The position numbers and the translations under genes were made by a program. From contig JBQDZM010000018.1 in NCBI GenBank assembly GCA_052108535.1, positions 1 through 55,984 of the forward strand: a stretch of DNA of 55,984 nt. Reading direction: 5' to 3'. This document shows, piece by piece, positions 1 to 10,450 of this stretch. The DNA comes from Galactobacter sp052108535. GTDB lineage: Bacteria; Actinomycetota; Actinomycetes; Actinomycetales; Micrococcaceae. The notes below the pieces were generated by a model. The model searched no databases. It was not told where the DNA came from and saw nothing but the letters and a program-made list of their open reading frames with translations. The first letter of the stretch is position 1; each line of letters starts with the position of its first letter.

Positions 1-71
1 GGATCCCGAGGCTGATCCACGGTGCGGATAGAGTGGGGCGGCGGGACAGCGAGATGCTGCGTTGAGAAAAG

Positions 72-590
72 GTGGGAGAGAAGAACTTGAGTCGTACCGA
101 GAACGCGCAGGCACTGGATCCTCAGATCCAGGTGCTGCGGTTGGATCCGGGAATCCCCGTGCCCACTTATGCGATGGAGGGTGACGCGGGTGCCGATCTG
201 TGCACCACGGAGGACTTCGAACTCGCACCGGGGCAACGTCGACTGGTGCCCACGGGCATCGCCATCGCGTTGCCGATGGGTCACGTGGGGTTGGTCCATC
301 CGCGCTCGGGGCTCGCGGTACGGCACGGCATCACCATCGTCAACGCCCCCGGGACTGTGGATTCCGGCTACCGTGGTGAGATCAAGGTCACCCTGCTCAA
401 CACGGACGCAAACCATAGCGTGTCTTTCACCAGGGGGGACAGAATTGCCCAGTTGGTGATCCAACGAGTGGAACACGCTGGATTCGTGGAGGTCTCCGAA
501 CTGGACTCCACCGAACGGGGAGCCCAAGGATTCGGTTCCACCGGAGGGTTCACGGCAGAGCCGAACGGCAACCAAGGAAGCACAAGGTAA
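72..590 (+). CDS. dut: dUTP diphosphatase (dUTPase)
   Basis: Hydrolyses dUTP to dUMP and pyrophosphate, which keeps uracil out of DNA and feeds dTMP synthesis; the family acts as a trimer. All five trimeric-dUTPase motifs are visible: GDAGADL near residue 37, PRSGLA near 77, GTVDSGYRGEI near 94, RGDRIAQLVI near 121 and the C-terminal ERGAQGFGSTGG near 149. At 172 aa it is slightly longer than the usual 145-155 aa, because of short N- and C-terminal extensions. The GTG at 72 is used here, but an in-frame TTG at 87 has a better Shine-Dalgarno (GGAGAG, 6-base spacing) and may be the true start. It heads a plus-strand run with the next three genes, the same order as Mtb Rv2697c to Rv2693c. The identification is secure; the start is not. 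Confidence 0.95.
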   Translation: MGEKNLSRTENAQALDPQIQVLRLDPGIPVPTYAMEGDAGADLCTTEDFELAPGQRRLVPTGIAIALPMGHVGLVHPRSGLAVRHGITIVNAPGTVDSGYRGEIKVTLLNTDANHSVSFTRGDRIAQLVIQRVEHAGFVEVSELDSTERGAQGFGSTGGFTAEPNGNQGSTR

Positions 591-593
591 GAC

Positions 594-1388
594 ATGTTTG
601 GACGTAAGAAGAAGCGGGCGCAGGCCGAGGACGTCGAGGACAACGCGCAGCAGGACGCTAATGAGCAGGAAGCCGCGCGGGACGAGGAGCGGGCGAGCTC
701 CGAGACCGGGCGTCGCGCCGCGGGCGGCGTCGACGGGAAGTCGGAACGCAAGAACGGTCCGTGGGACGCCTCCGAGGTCGAGGAGGACGACTCCCTGATC
801 GACCTGGGGTCCTTGCGGATCAAGCCGGTGGCCGGCATGAATCTGAACCTCGAAGTGGAGCAGGGTTCGCAGGCGATCGTCGCTGTCGCGTTGGAACTGA
901 ACGGTTCGCGCGTGCAGATCCAGGCCTTCTCCGCCTCCAAGTCCGAGTCGCTCTGGCCCGGGATCTCGGCCCAGATCGACGAGTCGGTCACCTCTCAGGG
1001 CGGACGGACCGACCGGCGCGACGGACGTTTCGGCGAGGAGTTGCTTGCCCGTGTCCCCGCCACGGGGCCGGACGGCAGCCAGGGCGTCATGATCGCCCGT
1101 TTCGTGGGGATCGACGGCCCCCGCTGGTTCCTGCGCGCGGTCTTCGCGGGCCAGGCTGCGATCAACGAGGAGTCAGCCTCGGCTCTCGAGGATCTGCTGG
1201 CCTCGGTGGTGGTGGACCGAGGTTCGGTGCCGATGCCCCCTACGGAACTGTTGCCCCTGCGGGTGCCGGAGCAGGCGGCGGCGGCCGCAGCGGCACAGGA
1301 GCAAGCCGCCGAGGAGTCCTCTGAGGAGACCAACACCAGCGGTCGGGATAAGCCGGAACGCGGCCCAGAAATGACCGAGACCCGGTGA
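594..1388 (+). CDS. DUF3710 domain protein (conserved actinobacterial)
   Basis: A 264-aa soluble protein of unknown function. The first ~75 residues are highly charged and low-complexity (Lys/Arg then Glu/Asp/Ala rich), followed by a globular middle (about 80-225) matching the DUF3710 family of actinobacteria, and an Ala/Glu-rich tail. No catalytic motif, signal peptide or membrane span is evident. It starts 3 bases after dut, and its stop overlaps the next start by 4 bases (GTGA), so it is probably co-transcribed and coupled. The corresponding Mtb neighbour of dut (Rv2696c) is equally uncharacterised. A link to nucleotide or nucleic-acid metabolism is suggested only by position. Confidence 0.85.
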   Translation: MFGRKKKRAQAEDVEDNAQQDANEQEAARDEERASSETGRRAAGGVDGKSERKNGPWDASEVEEDDSLIDLGSLRIKPVAGMNLNLEVEQGSQAIVAVALELNGSRVQIQAFSASKSESLWPGISAQIDESVTSQGGRTDRRDGRFGEELLARVPATGPDGSQGVMIARFVGIDGPRWFLRAVFAGQAAINEESASALEDLLASVVVDRGSVPMPPTELLPLRVPEQAAAAAAAQEQAAEESSEETNTSGRDKPERGPEMTETR

Positions 1389-1711
1389 AAACCGACCCGG
1401 TACGGCCGGACTTTGGCTCGCTGCCCGCCCGCGGGCGGGTGGAACTGACCGGGTACGTGGAATCGGTGACGTACCCGGCAGCAGCAGCTGCAGGGGTCTT
1501 CCGTGCCGGATTGGTCCCGGACCTGGCCGGCCCCGGGTCCGCCCGGCCCCGCCCCAGGGTGGAACTGGCCTGGTTGGGGCAACGGGCCGTGCCGGGTGTG
1601 AGGCAAGGTGTGTGGCTCAAAGTCACCGGGATGCTCACTCGGATGAACGGTGAAGCAGTGATGCATGATCCCCAGTACGAGATCGTGGCCGTGGAGCAGG
1701 AGGAAGCATGA
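1385..1711 (+). CDS. OB-fold nucleic-acid-binding domain protein
   Basis: A 108-aa protein with the pattern of a short OB-fold domain of the tRNA-anticodon/RecG-like class: a strand with GRVELTGYVESVTY near the start, a second strand pair with VELAWLGQRAVPGV, then the WLKVTGMLTRMNGEAVMHDPQYEI segment. The GTG start overlaps the upstream stop as GTGA, and its own stop overlaps the next start as ATGA. It corresponds by position and size to Mtb Rv2694c. Single-stranded nucleic-acid binding is inferred from the fold; no partner is known. Between the conserved strands is a Pro/Ala/Gly-rich insertion (about residues 28-55). Confidence 0.75.
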   Translation: MKTDPVRPDFGSLPARGRVELTGYVESVTYPAAAAAGVFRAGLVPDLAGPGSARPRPRVELAWLGQRAVPGVRQGVWLKVTGMLTRMNGEAVMHDPQYEIVAVEQEEA

Positions 1712-2463
1712 GTCAGGCAACCCCCGATGAACCGAGCGCGCAGGACGCCGACGAGCTGGCGCAGCGGATCGCCGGAGGGTCCGGGCTGCGACGCAACGAC
1801 CAGGGCAATATCGACGTGCTGGCCTCCGTGGGCGGCATTCGTGGTCTGATCGAGGCGCTGGCCCCGGGCCTGGTGTTTCTGGGTGTCTACATCGGTACGC
1901 AGTCCCTGAACCCGTCCCTGATCGCCTCGGTCGCGGTCGCCGTACTGGCCTTCGCCGCCAGGCTCGTGAGCAAACAAAACGTGGTGCCGGCAATCTCTGG
2001 CTTGCTCGGGATCATCATCTGCGCGATCTTCGCCAGAGTCGGAGGCCACGCCAAGGACTACTACGTTCCCGGGTTCTGGATCAATGCCGCCTACATCCTC
2101 GGCATGGCGGCCTCAGCGCTGGCGAAGTGGCCGCTGATCGGCGTCATCTTCGGTGCCCTGCGTGGCGAGGAGACCGCTTGGCGGCGGGATCCTCGCCGGA
2201 TGCGGGCCTATTCCGTGGCGACCTGGTTCGTGGTGGGGGTCTTCGTGCTGCGCCTGGCGGTGCAATTGCCGTTGTATTGGGCAGACGAGGTCACGGCGCT
2301 CGGTGCCGCTCGGCTGGTGATGGGCACCCCGCTCTACATCGGCGCCATCGCGCTGGCCTGGATGCTGACCAGGCCACGCGTCGTGGACCACCAGCCGCTG
2401 GACGTGGAGGTGCCGGACGCCGATCCGTCGTCGCCTGAGCCGGATCAGCGCGAGAGCAACTGA
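1708..2463 (+). CDS. DUF3159 family integral membrane protein
   Basis: A 251-aa membrane protein with a soluble N-terminus (about 1-50, containing LRRNDQGNIDVLASVGGIRGLIEALAPG) and roughly five or six hydrophobic segments between residues 50 and 230: APGLVFLGVYIG, LIASVAVAVLAFAA, ISGLLGIIICAIFA, INAAYILGMAASALA, VATWFVVGVFVLRLAV and LYIGAIALAWML. This matches the actinobacterial DUF3159 family (Mtb Rv2693c by position); function unknown. The ATG overlaps the upstream stop (ATGA). The 3' end overlaps the convergent trkA gene by 19 bases (2445-2463), so transcripts from the two sides must cross. Confidence 0.85.
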   Translation: MSQATPDEPSAQDADELAQRIAGGSGLRRNDQGNIDVLASVGGIRGLIEALAPGLVFLGVYIGTQSLNPSLIASVAVAVLAFAARLVSKQNVVPAISGLLGIIICAIFARVGGHAKDYYVPGFWINAAYILGMAASALAKWPLIGVIFGALRGEETAWRRDPRRMRAYSVATWFVVGVFVLRLAVQLPLYWADEVTALGAARLVMGTPLYIGAIALAWMLTRPRVVDHQPLDVEVPDADPSSPEPDQRESN

Positions 2464-3116
2464 CGCAGTTCCTGTTCGGCTGACAGCGGTGTCAGGAAGA
2501 AGATCTCGTCCCCGCCCTCGAATACGTCATCGGGGCTCGGAGCAAACGGGATTTCGTCGCGTAGCACGGCCACGGGGACCACATCCGGCGGCCAGGCGAA
2601 GGTGCCCATCAGGCGTCCGACCTCGGCTCCGTCCTTGGGCACCGTATAGGCCACCAGGGTGGTTTCGCCGGTGCGCAGGGTCAGCAGCCGCACCAGGTTT
2701 CCGACCTCGACGGCTTCCTCCACGAGCGCCGTCATAAGGCGCGGGGTGGAGACAGCGACGTCGACTCCCCATGCGGCGTCGAACATCCAGTCGTTTTTCG
2801 GGTTGTTGACCCGGCCCACGGTGCGGGGCACCCCGAACTCGGTGCGGGCCAAGAGCGAGGCCACGAGGTTGGCCTTGTCGTCGCCGGTGGCGGACACCAC
2901 GACGTCAGCGAGTTCCACCCCGGCCCGCTGCATGGTGCTCAACTCGCAGGCATCACCCACCCACCAGGAGCCGTCCTGCATAGAACCATCCGGGGCTTGA
3001 GCCCACTTGGCCGGCGCCTCGTGTTCATCGATCACGTCAACGTGGTGGCCATGGCGCAGGAGCTCGTCCGCGATGGACAGTCCCACGGCGCCACCGCCGA
3101 TGATCACCACCTTCAT
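2445..3116 (-). CDS. trkA: TrkA/RCK potassium-channel regulatory protein (CeoC-like)
   Basis: A 223-aa cytoplasmic RCK protein that binds a nucleotide ligand and gates a K+ transporter. The N-terminal Rossmann half carries VVIIGGGAVGLSIADELLRHGH at residues 3-24, with the acidic residue of VDVIDE after strand 2; the C-terminal TrkA-C half covers about 140-220 (LVAYTVPKDGAEVGRLMG onwards). The start at 3116 gives the family-typical N-terminus and overlaps the upstream trkA stop as ATGA. It is the second gene of a two-RCK operon, as ceoC follows ceoB in Mtb. No TrkH/KtrB pore protein is in the window; the nearest transporter is the divergent KimA-like permease. Confidence 0.9.
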   Translation of the reverse strand: MKVVIIGGGAVGLSIADELLRHGHHVDVIDEHEAPAKWAQAPDGSMQDGSWWVGDACELSTMQRAGVELADVVVSATGDDKANLVASLLARTEFGVPRTVGRVNNPKNDWMFDAAWGVDVAVSTPRLMTALVEEAVEVGNLVRLLTLRTGETTLVAYTVPKDGAEVGRLMGTFAWPPDVVPVAVLRDEIPFAPSPDDVFEGGDEIFFLTPLSAEQELRQLLSR

Positions 3117-3862
3117 GACCTGCTCTCCTTCTCGGTGTCTGCGCCTGCGGGCTTGCCGGCGCGCTCCAGGTTCTCTTCCTCGTCCAGCTGCTGTGCAGCC
3201 CATTCGGGGCTGTGCGCCAGGACCCGATCGACCGCTTCGATCCGCTGCACGGAGACCATGGCGTGCAGGACGTCTCCGCGTTGATAGCGGGTCTCCGGGA
3301 TGGGGATGATTCCCTCGCCGAAACGGGTCACGTAGGCGATGCGGACGCCTGCCAGTTCCTCCAGCGCGGCGACCGGGGAGCCGTACCAGGATTCCGCGGT
3401 GGGCAGTTCCCGCAGGACCAGCCGTCCCGAGGCTTCCCGGAAGTCTCCCGAGAGCGTGTGTTCGGGGAGGATCCTGCGCAGGACCTGGTCGGCGCTCCAA
3501 CGCACGGAGGCCACCGTGGGGACACCGAGTCGTTGGTAGACCTCTGCGCGGCCGGGGTCGTAGATCCGGGCGACCACATGCTCCACGTGGAAGACCTCGC
3601 GGGCCGTCCGGGTGGCCAGGATGTTGGAATTGTCTCCGCTGGACACCGCAGCGAAGGCGTAGGCGTCCTTGATGCCGGCTTGGAGCAGGGTGTCGCGATC
3701 GAATCCGACGCCGGTGACCGTCAGCCCGTCGAAGTCCGGGGATAAGCGGCGGAAAGCCGAGGCATCACGATCAATGACCGCCACGGAGTGCCCGTCTTGC
3801 ACCAGGGTATGGGCCAGCGTGGCGCCGACCCGGCCGCAGCCCATGATGACGAAGTGGGCCAT
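3113..3862 (-). CDS. trkA: TrkA/RCK potassium-channel regulatory protein (CeoB-like)
   Basis: A 249-aa RCK protein with Rossmann motif HFVIMGCGRVGATLAHTL at residues 3-20 (GxGxxG with DRDASA after strand 2) and a TrkA-C domain at about 140-215. The C-terminal tail is charged (EEENLERAGKPAGADTEKE). The chosen ATG has a strong GGAGGA Shine-Dalgarno; the frame extends upstream, but the extra residues do not look like the family. It is first of a two-gene operon and overlaps the next gene by 4 bases. It lies head-to-head with the KimA-like permease across 115 bases. As in Mtb (Rv2691/Rv2692), two separate RCK chains probably form a hetero-oligomer. Confidence 0.9.
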   Translation of the reverse strand: MAHFVIMGCGRVGATLAHTLVQDGHSVAVIDRDASAFRRLSPDFDGLTVTGVGFDRDTLLQAGIKDAYAFAAVSSGDNSNILATRTAREVFHVEHVVARIYDPGRAEVYQRLGVPTVASVRWSADQVLRRILPEHTLSGDFREASGRLVLRELPTAESWYGSPVAALEELAGVRIAYVTRFGEGIIPIPETRYQRGDVLHAMVSVQRIEAVDRVLAHSPEWAAQQLDEEENLERAGKPAGADTEKESRS

Positions 3863-3965
3863 GTTCCTCCTCCACGAAATGGGGCTCACGCCAATCCTGG
3901 AGCAGATGAACCCAACAGCTGACGCAAGTCTTGCACGATGGGCGCTGTGGTCGAGGTACACGCCC

Positions 3966-3978
3966 TAAACTTAAGCGG
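3966..3978 (+). promoter_or_regulatory. -10 box and leaderless start of the permease gene
   Basis: TAAACT (3966-3971) lies 6 bases before the GTG start at 3978 and there is no Shine-Dalgarno, so transcription probably begins at or next to the start codon. Confidence 0.45.
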
Positions 3979-5984
3979 TGCTCTCGTTCCTGGAGGCTCT
4001 GAAACGCATCCTGGTGGGACGCCCCGAGGCCACGGGGCGCCGCCGCCCTCGTCCGCTGCGCCTCCGTGCAGCCATCCCGGCCCAATCCACCTCCGCCCTG
4101 TCCTCCTTGGCGTATTTCCCGGACGAGATCCTGCTGACGTTGGCCGTGGCAGGGGTCGCCGGGATCCAGCTGGGACCGTGGGTGGGGTTGGCGGTGGCGG
4201 CCGTGCTGCTGCTCCTCGTGGCGTGCTACCGGATCAGCGTGCGGGCCTATCCGGATGGCCGCGGCGACTATCAGATCACCCGCCAGAATCTGGGTCCGGT
4301 GCCGGGCGTGGTGGTCGGCTCCGCACTGCTGTTGGACCTCGCGCTCACGGTAGCGGTCTCCATGTCGGCTGCGGCCCATTATGTGGTGGCGGCCTGGCCC
4401 GACCTGGACGGCAAGGAAGGGCTCATCGCCGCTGCAGGTGTGGTGATCGTCGGCGTGCTCGCGCTGCGCGGCATGGGGCGTTCACCGCTGGCCAGGGCGC
4501 TGCCCACCGTGGTGTTTGTCTGTTCCCTCGCCCTGATCGTGGTGGTCGGTTTGTTGCTTGCCGCCACCGGACGCCTGGGTGAGGCGCCGAGCGCGGAGCT
4601 CACCCTGGTGCCCCTGGACGACGCGGGGGTGACCGGTCTCTTCGGTCTGGCCCTGGTCCTGAGGGCCTTCTCTACCGGATCGGCGGCCCTCACGGGTGTG
4701 GAGACCCCCATCTCCGGTGTCAACGAATTGGGGCGTCCACGCGCCGTGAACGCGGGCCGGGTGTTGGTGTCCTTAGGCGTGGCGGCAACTGTCCTGACGT
4801 TGGGTGTGATGTGGCTGGCCCGGGCCACCGGGATCCACGTGGTGGAGGACCCCACCACCCAGCTCACCTTCCGCGGAGAGCCAGTGCAGGACTACGTCCA
4901 GGCTCCAGTCCTGTCCCAGCTGACCCAGGCCGTCCTTGGGACCGGTTGGCCCGTGGTGGTGTTCGGCGCCGTCACGGTGCTGGTGCTGCTGGCAGCGGGG
5001 CTCTCCGGATTCAGTTCCTTCCCTCGCTTGGCCTTCCACCTGGCTACCGACGGTTATCTGCCGCGCCAGTTGCGCACCCGGGGCGACCGCATGGGCTACT
5101 CCAACGGGATCTTGGTGCTGGCGGCCTCCGCTCTGGTCCTGGTCCTAGCGACGGGAGCGCACCTGTCCGTTCTGGTGCAGCTGTATGTGGTCGGGGTCTT
5201 CGTCTCCTTCACGCTCTCCCAAGCAGGGATGACCAGGCATTGGACGCTGCGGCTGCGTGCCCTGCCCCGGGGGAGCAGGAAGTCCGCGCTGCACCGGCGT
5301 CGCCTGCTCTCCGTCGTCGGAGCCAGCCTGAGCCTGCTGGTTCTGGCCGTGGTGCTCATTACCAAGTTCACGCACGGGGCGTGGCTCGCGGTGCTGGCCA
5401 TCGTGGTGCTCACCGTTGGCATGACCCGTATCCACGCCCACTACGTCAGCGTCGATGCGGAACTCGCCGTGCCGGAGGCCCCAAAAGCCGGCTCGCTGGA
5501 GACCGCGCTGCCTTCCAGGGTCCATGCGGTGGTGCTGGTCTCCACCGTGCGGAAACCGGTGCTCAGGGCCCTCAGCTACGCCCGGGCCACCCGCCCGCAG
5601 CACCTCGAAGCGGTGCTCGTGGACAACGACCCCGAGAAGAGCGCCAAAGTCGTGGCCGCCTGGACCGCACTCCAGCTCCCCACCCCATTGACCGTATTGG
5701 CCTCCCCCTACCGGGATATGCTCCCGCCGCTGCTGAACCACATCAGGCGGCTGCGCGCCAAGGGGCCGCGCGATCTGGTGGTGGTGTACCTGCCGGAATA
5801 TGTGGTGGGGCATTGGTGGGAGACACTGGTACACAACCAGGTCGGCCTCCGCTTGAGGAGTCGGCTGCGGCGTGAGCCGGGGGTTGTGCTCGCCACGGTC
5901 CCCTGGCAGTTAACCGCTGGATCGGCTGAGCCGGTCCGGCAGCAGGGGACACATCAGGACATGCAGAACGACGTGGGGGAGTGA
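3978..5984 (+). CDS. APC-superfamily permease, KimA/KUP-like (probable K+ transporter)
   Basis: A 668-aa polytopic protein with about 12 hydrophobic segments in residues 45-475 and a ~150-residue soluble C-terminal domain. The N-terminal segment STSALSSLAYFPDEILLTLA and the following RAYPDGRGDYQITRQNLG resemble the KimA/YdaO-type K+ importers (LSSVAYxxEEIL, AYPSGGGxYxVxxENLG) more than ordinary amino-acid permeases. It sits head-to-head with two TrkA/RCK genes, in the same arrangement as Mtb Rv2690c beside ceoB/ceoC. Function as a K+ transporter is an inference from sequence resemblance and context; automatic annotation would probably say amino acid permease. The start is GTG, apparently leaderless. 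The next gene begins 4 bases after the stop. Confidence 0.75.
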   Translation: MLSFLEALKRILVGRPEATGRRRPRPLRLRAAIPAQSTSALSSLAYFPDEILLTLAVAGVAGIQLGPWVGLAVAAVLLLLVACYRISVRAYPDGRGDYQITRQNLGPVPGVVVGSALLLDLALTVAVSMSAAAHYVVAAWPDLDGKEGLIAAAGVVIVGVLALRGMGRSPLARALPTVVFVCSLALIVVVGLLLAATGRLGEAPSAELTLVPLDDAGVTGLFGLALVLRAFSTGSAALTGVETPISGVNELGRPRAVNAGRVLVSLGVAATVLTLGVMWLARATGIHVVEDPTTQLTFRGEPVQDYVQAPVLSQLTQAVLGTGWPVVVFGAVTVLVLLAAGLSGFSSFPRLAFHLATDGYLPRQLRTRGDRMGYSNGILVLAASALVLVLATGAHLSVLVQLYVVGVFVSFTLSQAGMTRHWTLRLRALPRGSRKSALHRRRLLSVVGASLSLLVLAVVLITKFTHGAWLAVLAIVVLTVGMTRIHAHYVSVDAELAVPEAPKAGSLETALPSRVHAVVLVSTVRKPVLRALSYARATRPQHLEAVLVDNDPEKSAKVVAAWTALQLPTPLTVLASPYRDMLPPLLNHIRRLRAKGPRDLVVVYLPEYVVGHWWETLVHNQVGLRLRSRLRREPGVVLATVPWQLTAGSAEPVRQQGTHQDMQNDVGE

Positions 5985-5988
5985 ATTC

Positions 5989-7416
5989 GTGACCGAGCAA
6001 GCACAGGCCAGTGGGGGAGCGCAGGGCGGCGAGATCGTTGAGGTGGAGCTCACCGACATCGCCAAGGACGGCCCGGCCGTGGGCCGGCTTGACGGGCGCG
6101 CCGTCTTCGCCAGGCACGGGGTGCCAGGCGAGCGCGTGCGGGTGCGGTTGGATCCGGCCAAGCCGAAGGCCCGCTGGGTGGCAGGCGACGTCGTGGAGGT
6201 ACTCGCGGCGTCGAAACACCGCGTGGCGCACGTGTGGCCACAGGCCGATGTGCTCCTCCATGGCCCCGATGAGGTACCGGGAGGCGCAGAGTTTGGCCAC
6301 ATCGACCTCGCCCACCAGCGCGCGCTCAAGGGCCGCATCCTCACAGGTCAGCTCAGCAGGCTGGCCGGAATCGACGCCGACGACATCGGCTTCACGGGTG
6401 TGGAGTCGGCACTGGAGGAGGCACGGGATGGCTTGCACTGGCGCACCAGGGCCGCGTTCGGCGTGGATGCTCAGGGGCGCCTGGCCATGCGCGCGCGTGC
6501 CAGCCATCGCCTGATCCCCACGCCGGGATTCCCGCTGGCTGTGACCGCGGTGGACGACTTGGGGCTGGGGGATCTGGACCTGAGTGGGCTGGAGCGGGTG
6601 GAGGTCGCCGTGCCGAGCCAGGGGAGTGCGTTGGTGCTCCTGGTGCCAGCAACGCGGGACCGGGGATCGAAGCCGCCGCGGGGCCGTCGTGGTCGGGGGC
6701 CCCGTCCGGTCGCGGCGCCCACCGAGGCCGGACTGGCCGCGGTGAAGCGGGTGGCCGGCTTACTGCCCGACGACATGGCGGTGGCCTCGTTGCTCCAGAC
6801 CGGCGGCGCCGCCGCGGACGGTGCGGGGTCGCTGACCCCGCTACGCGGGGCCACCGACCTCGTGGAAGTCGTGAACGACCACGCGTTCCGCGTCACGGGC
6901 GAGGGATTCTGGCAGGTGCACCGCAGCGCGCCGGCCACGCTCACCGGAGCCGTACTGGAGGCCGTGGCAGCGGAGCCGGGGCAGGCGATCGCGGACCTCT
7001 ACGGCGGGGCAGGGCTGTTCAGTGTGCCCTTGGCTCAGGCCGTGACACGGACGGGGACGCTCGTATCCGTGGAGGGGGCGCCCGGTACCCATCGGGATGC
7101 CGAACACAACCTGCGTCGCTTCCCCCAAGCCACGGCCGTCCAGGGGCGCGTTGAGCGCATCCTCGAGACCGACGCGCAGAAGTACCACGCAGTGGTGCTT
7201 GACCCGCCCCGCGCGGGAGCCGGAGAACGCGCGGTCTCGGCCATCGCCGCGTCGGGCACAGACAAGGTGGTCTACGTGGCCTGCGATCCCGCGGCACTGG
7301 CCAGGGACGCGGCCAGATTCGCGCAGTCCGGGTACCGGATGAGCAGCGTGCGCGCTTTCGACCTCTACCCGCACACCCATCACCTCGAGGCCGTGGCCGT
7401 CTTCACCCGTTCCTGA
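5989..7416 (+). CDS. TRAM-domain class I SAM-dependent RNA (uracil-C5) methyltransferase
   Basis: A 475-aa TrmA/RlmD-type enzyme. Residues 1-70 form a TRAM RNA-binding domain (EIVEVELTDIAKDGPAVGRLDGRAVFARHGVPGER, in parts). The C-terminal half is a Rossmann methyltransferase with SAM motif AIADLYGGAGLFSVPLA near residue 330, the VVLDPPRAGAGE motif near 402 and the catalytic-cysteine segment VVYVACDPAALARD near 425. The iron-sulfur cysteines of E. coli RlmD are absent, as is common in actinobacterial members. It probably makes m5U in tRNA or rRNA; the target cannot be told. The GTG has a good Shine-Dalgarno (GGGGGAG) inside the upstream coding end, suggesting coupling to the permease. Positional equivalent of Mtb Rv2689c. 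Confidence 0.88.
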   Translation: MTEQAQASGGAQGGEIVEVELTDIAKDGPAVGRLDGRAVFARHGVPGERVRVRLDPAKPKARWVAGDVVEVLAASKHRVAHVWPQADVLLHGPDEVPGGAEFGHIDLAHQRALKGRILTGQLSRLAGIDADDIGFTGVESALEEARDGLHWRTRAAFGVDAQGRLAMRARASHRLIPTPGFPLAVTAVDDLGLGDLDLSGLERVEVAVPSQGSALVLLVPATRDRGSKPPRGRRGRGPRPVAAPTEAGLAAVKRVAGLLPDDMAVASLLQTGGAAADGAGSLTPLRGATDLVEVVNDHAFRVTGEGFWQVHRSAPATLTGAVLEAVAAEPGQAIADLYGGAGLFSVPLAQAVTRTGTLVSVEGAPGTHRDAEHNLRRFPQATAVQGRVERILETDAQKYHAVVLDPPRAGAGERAVSAIAASGTDKVVYVACDPAALARDAARFAQSGYRMSSVRAFDLYPHTHHLEAVAVFTRS

Positions 7417-7530
7417 GAGCTCCTGAGATTGGCGCACACGGGCCGTGTCCCAATCCGGCGGCCGGTCGGCGGGCGAAGGGTGCCCGCCGCCGTTGCGTAA
7501 CCCGAGCAGGCGGATGTCGAGATCAGGGGC

Positions 7531-7559
7531 TTGACATTGATAGAATGGGGAAGTATCTC
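7531..7559 (+). promoter_or_regulatory. Candidate acnA promoter
   Basis: TTGACA at 7531-7536 is followed after 17 bases by TATCTC (7554-7559), a weak -10. A better -10 hexamer, TAGAAT (7541-7546), lies too close to TTGACA to use it. Either could initiate acnA transcription, leaving a leader of roughly 90-100 bases. Confidence 0.35.
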
Positions 7560-7584
7560 CGTCGCACTCCTCTTGCGTTTCATG

Positions 7585-7600
7585 GTGAGGTCTACCTCAC
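7585..7600. promoter_or_regulatory. 16-bp inverted repeat in the acnA leader (operator candidate)
   Basis: GTGAGGTCTACCTCAC is a perfect 7-bp inverted repeat (GTGAGGT/ACCTCAC) around a 2-base spacer. It lies about 20-45 bases downstream of the likely transcription start and 52 bases before the acnA ATG. Size and symmetry suit a dimeric repressor site; it is too tight for a good terminator hairpin. It does not fit the DtxR consensus. Confidence 0.45.
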
Positions 7601-7652
7601 TGGCAGGGGTGGGCTGCGACCATCATGATGGAGTGAAAGCGAGAGGAGTCCC

Positions 7653-10358
<2,706 letters not shown>

Positions 10359-10381
10359 AGTCACCTCGGCTGACTAGACCA

Positions 10382-10424
10382 GGGCCCGTTCCTTCCCCGA
10401 TCGCCTCGGGGAAGGAACGGGCCC
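10382..10424 (+). terminator. Strong hairpin terminator after acnA
   Basis: A 19-bp perfect stem (10382-10400 with 10406-10424) around the 5-base loop TCGCC. No clear U-tract follows, as is usual in GC-rich actinobacteria. Confidence 0.8.
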
Positions 10425-10433
10425 TCGTGCTAG

Positions 10434-10450
10434 TAGAGTTGATCCCCGTG
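10434..10450 (+). promoter_or_regulatory. -10 box and leaderless start of the DUF402 gene
   Basis: TAGAGT (10434-10439) lies 8 bases before GTG (10448) and 11 before ATG (10451); no Shine-Dalgarno is present. It lies immediately behind the acnA terminator. Confidence 0.45.

Noticed and set aside
1..71. Promoter (TAGAGT at 29-34) and partial upstream gene at the window's left edge
   Set aside because: No -35, too little sequence, and no readable partial coding frame; left unassigned.
7585..7600. DtxR/IdeR iron box at acnA
   Set aside because: AGG and CCT arms are only 4 bases apart, not the 9 of the TTAGGTTAGSCTAACCTAA consensus.
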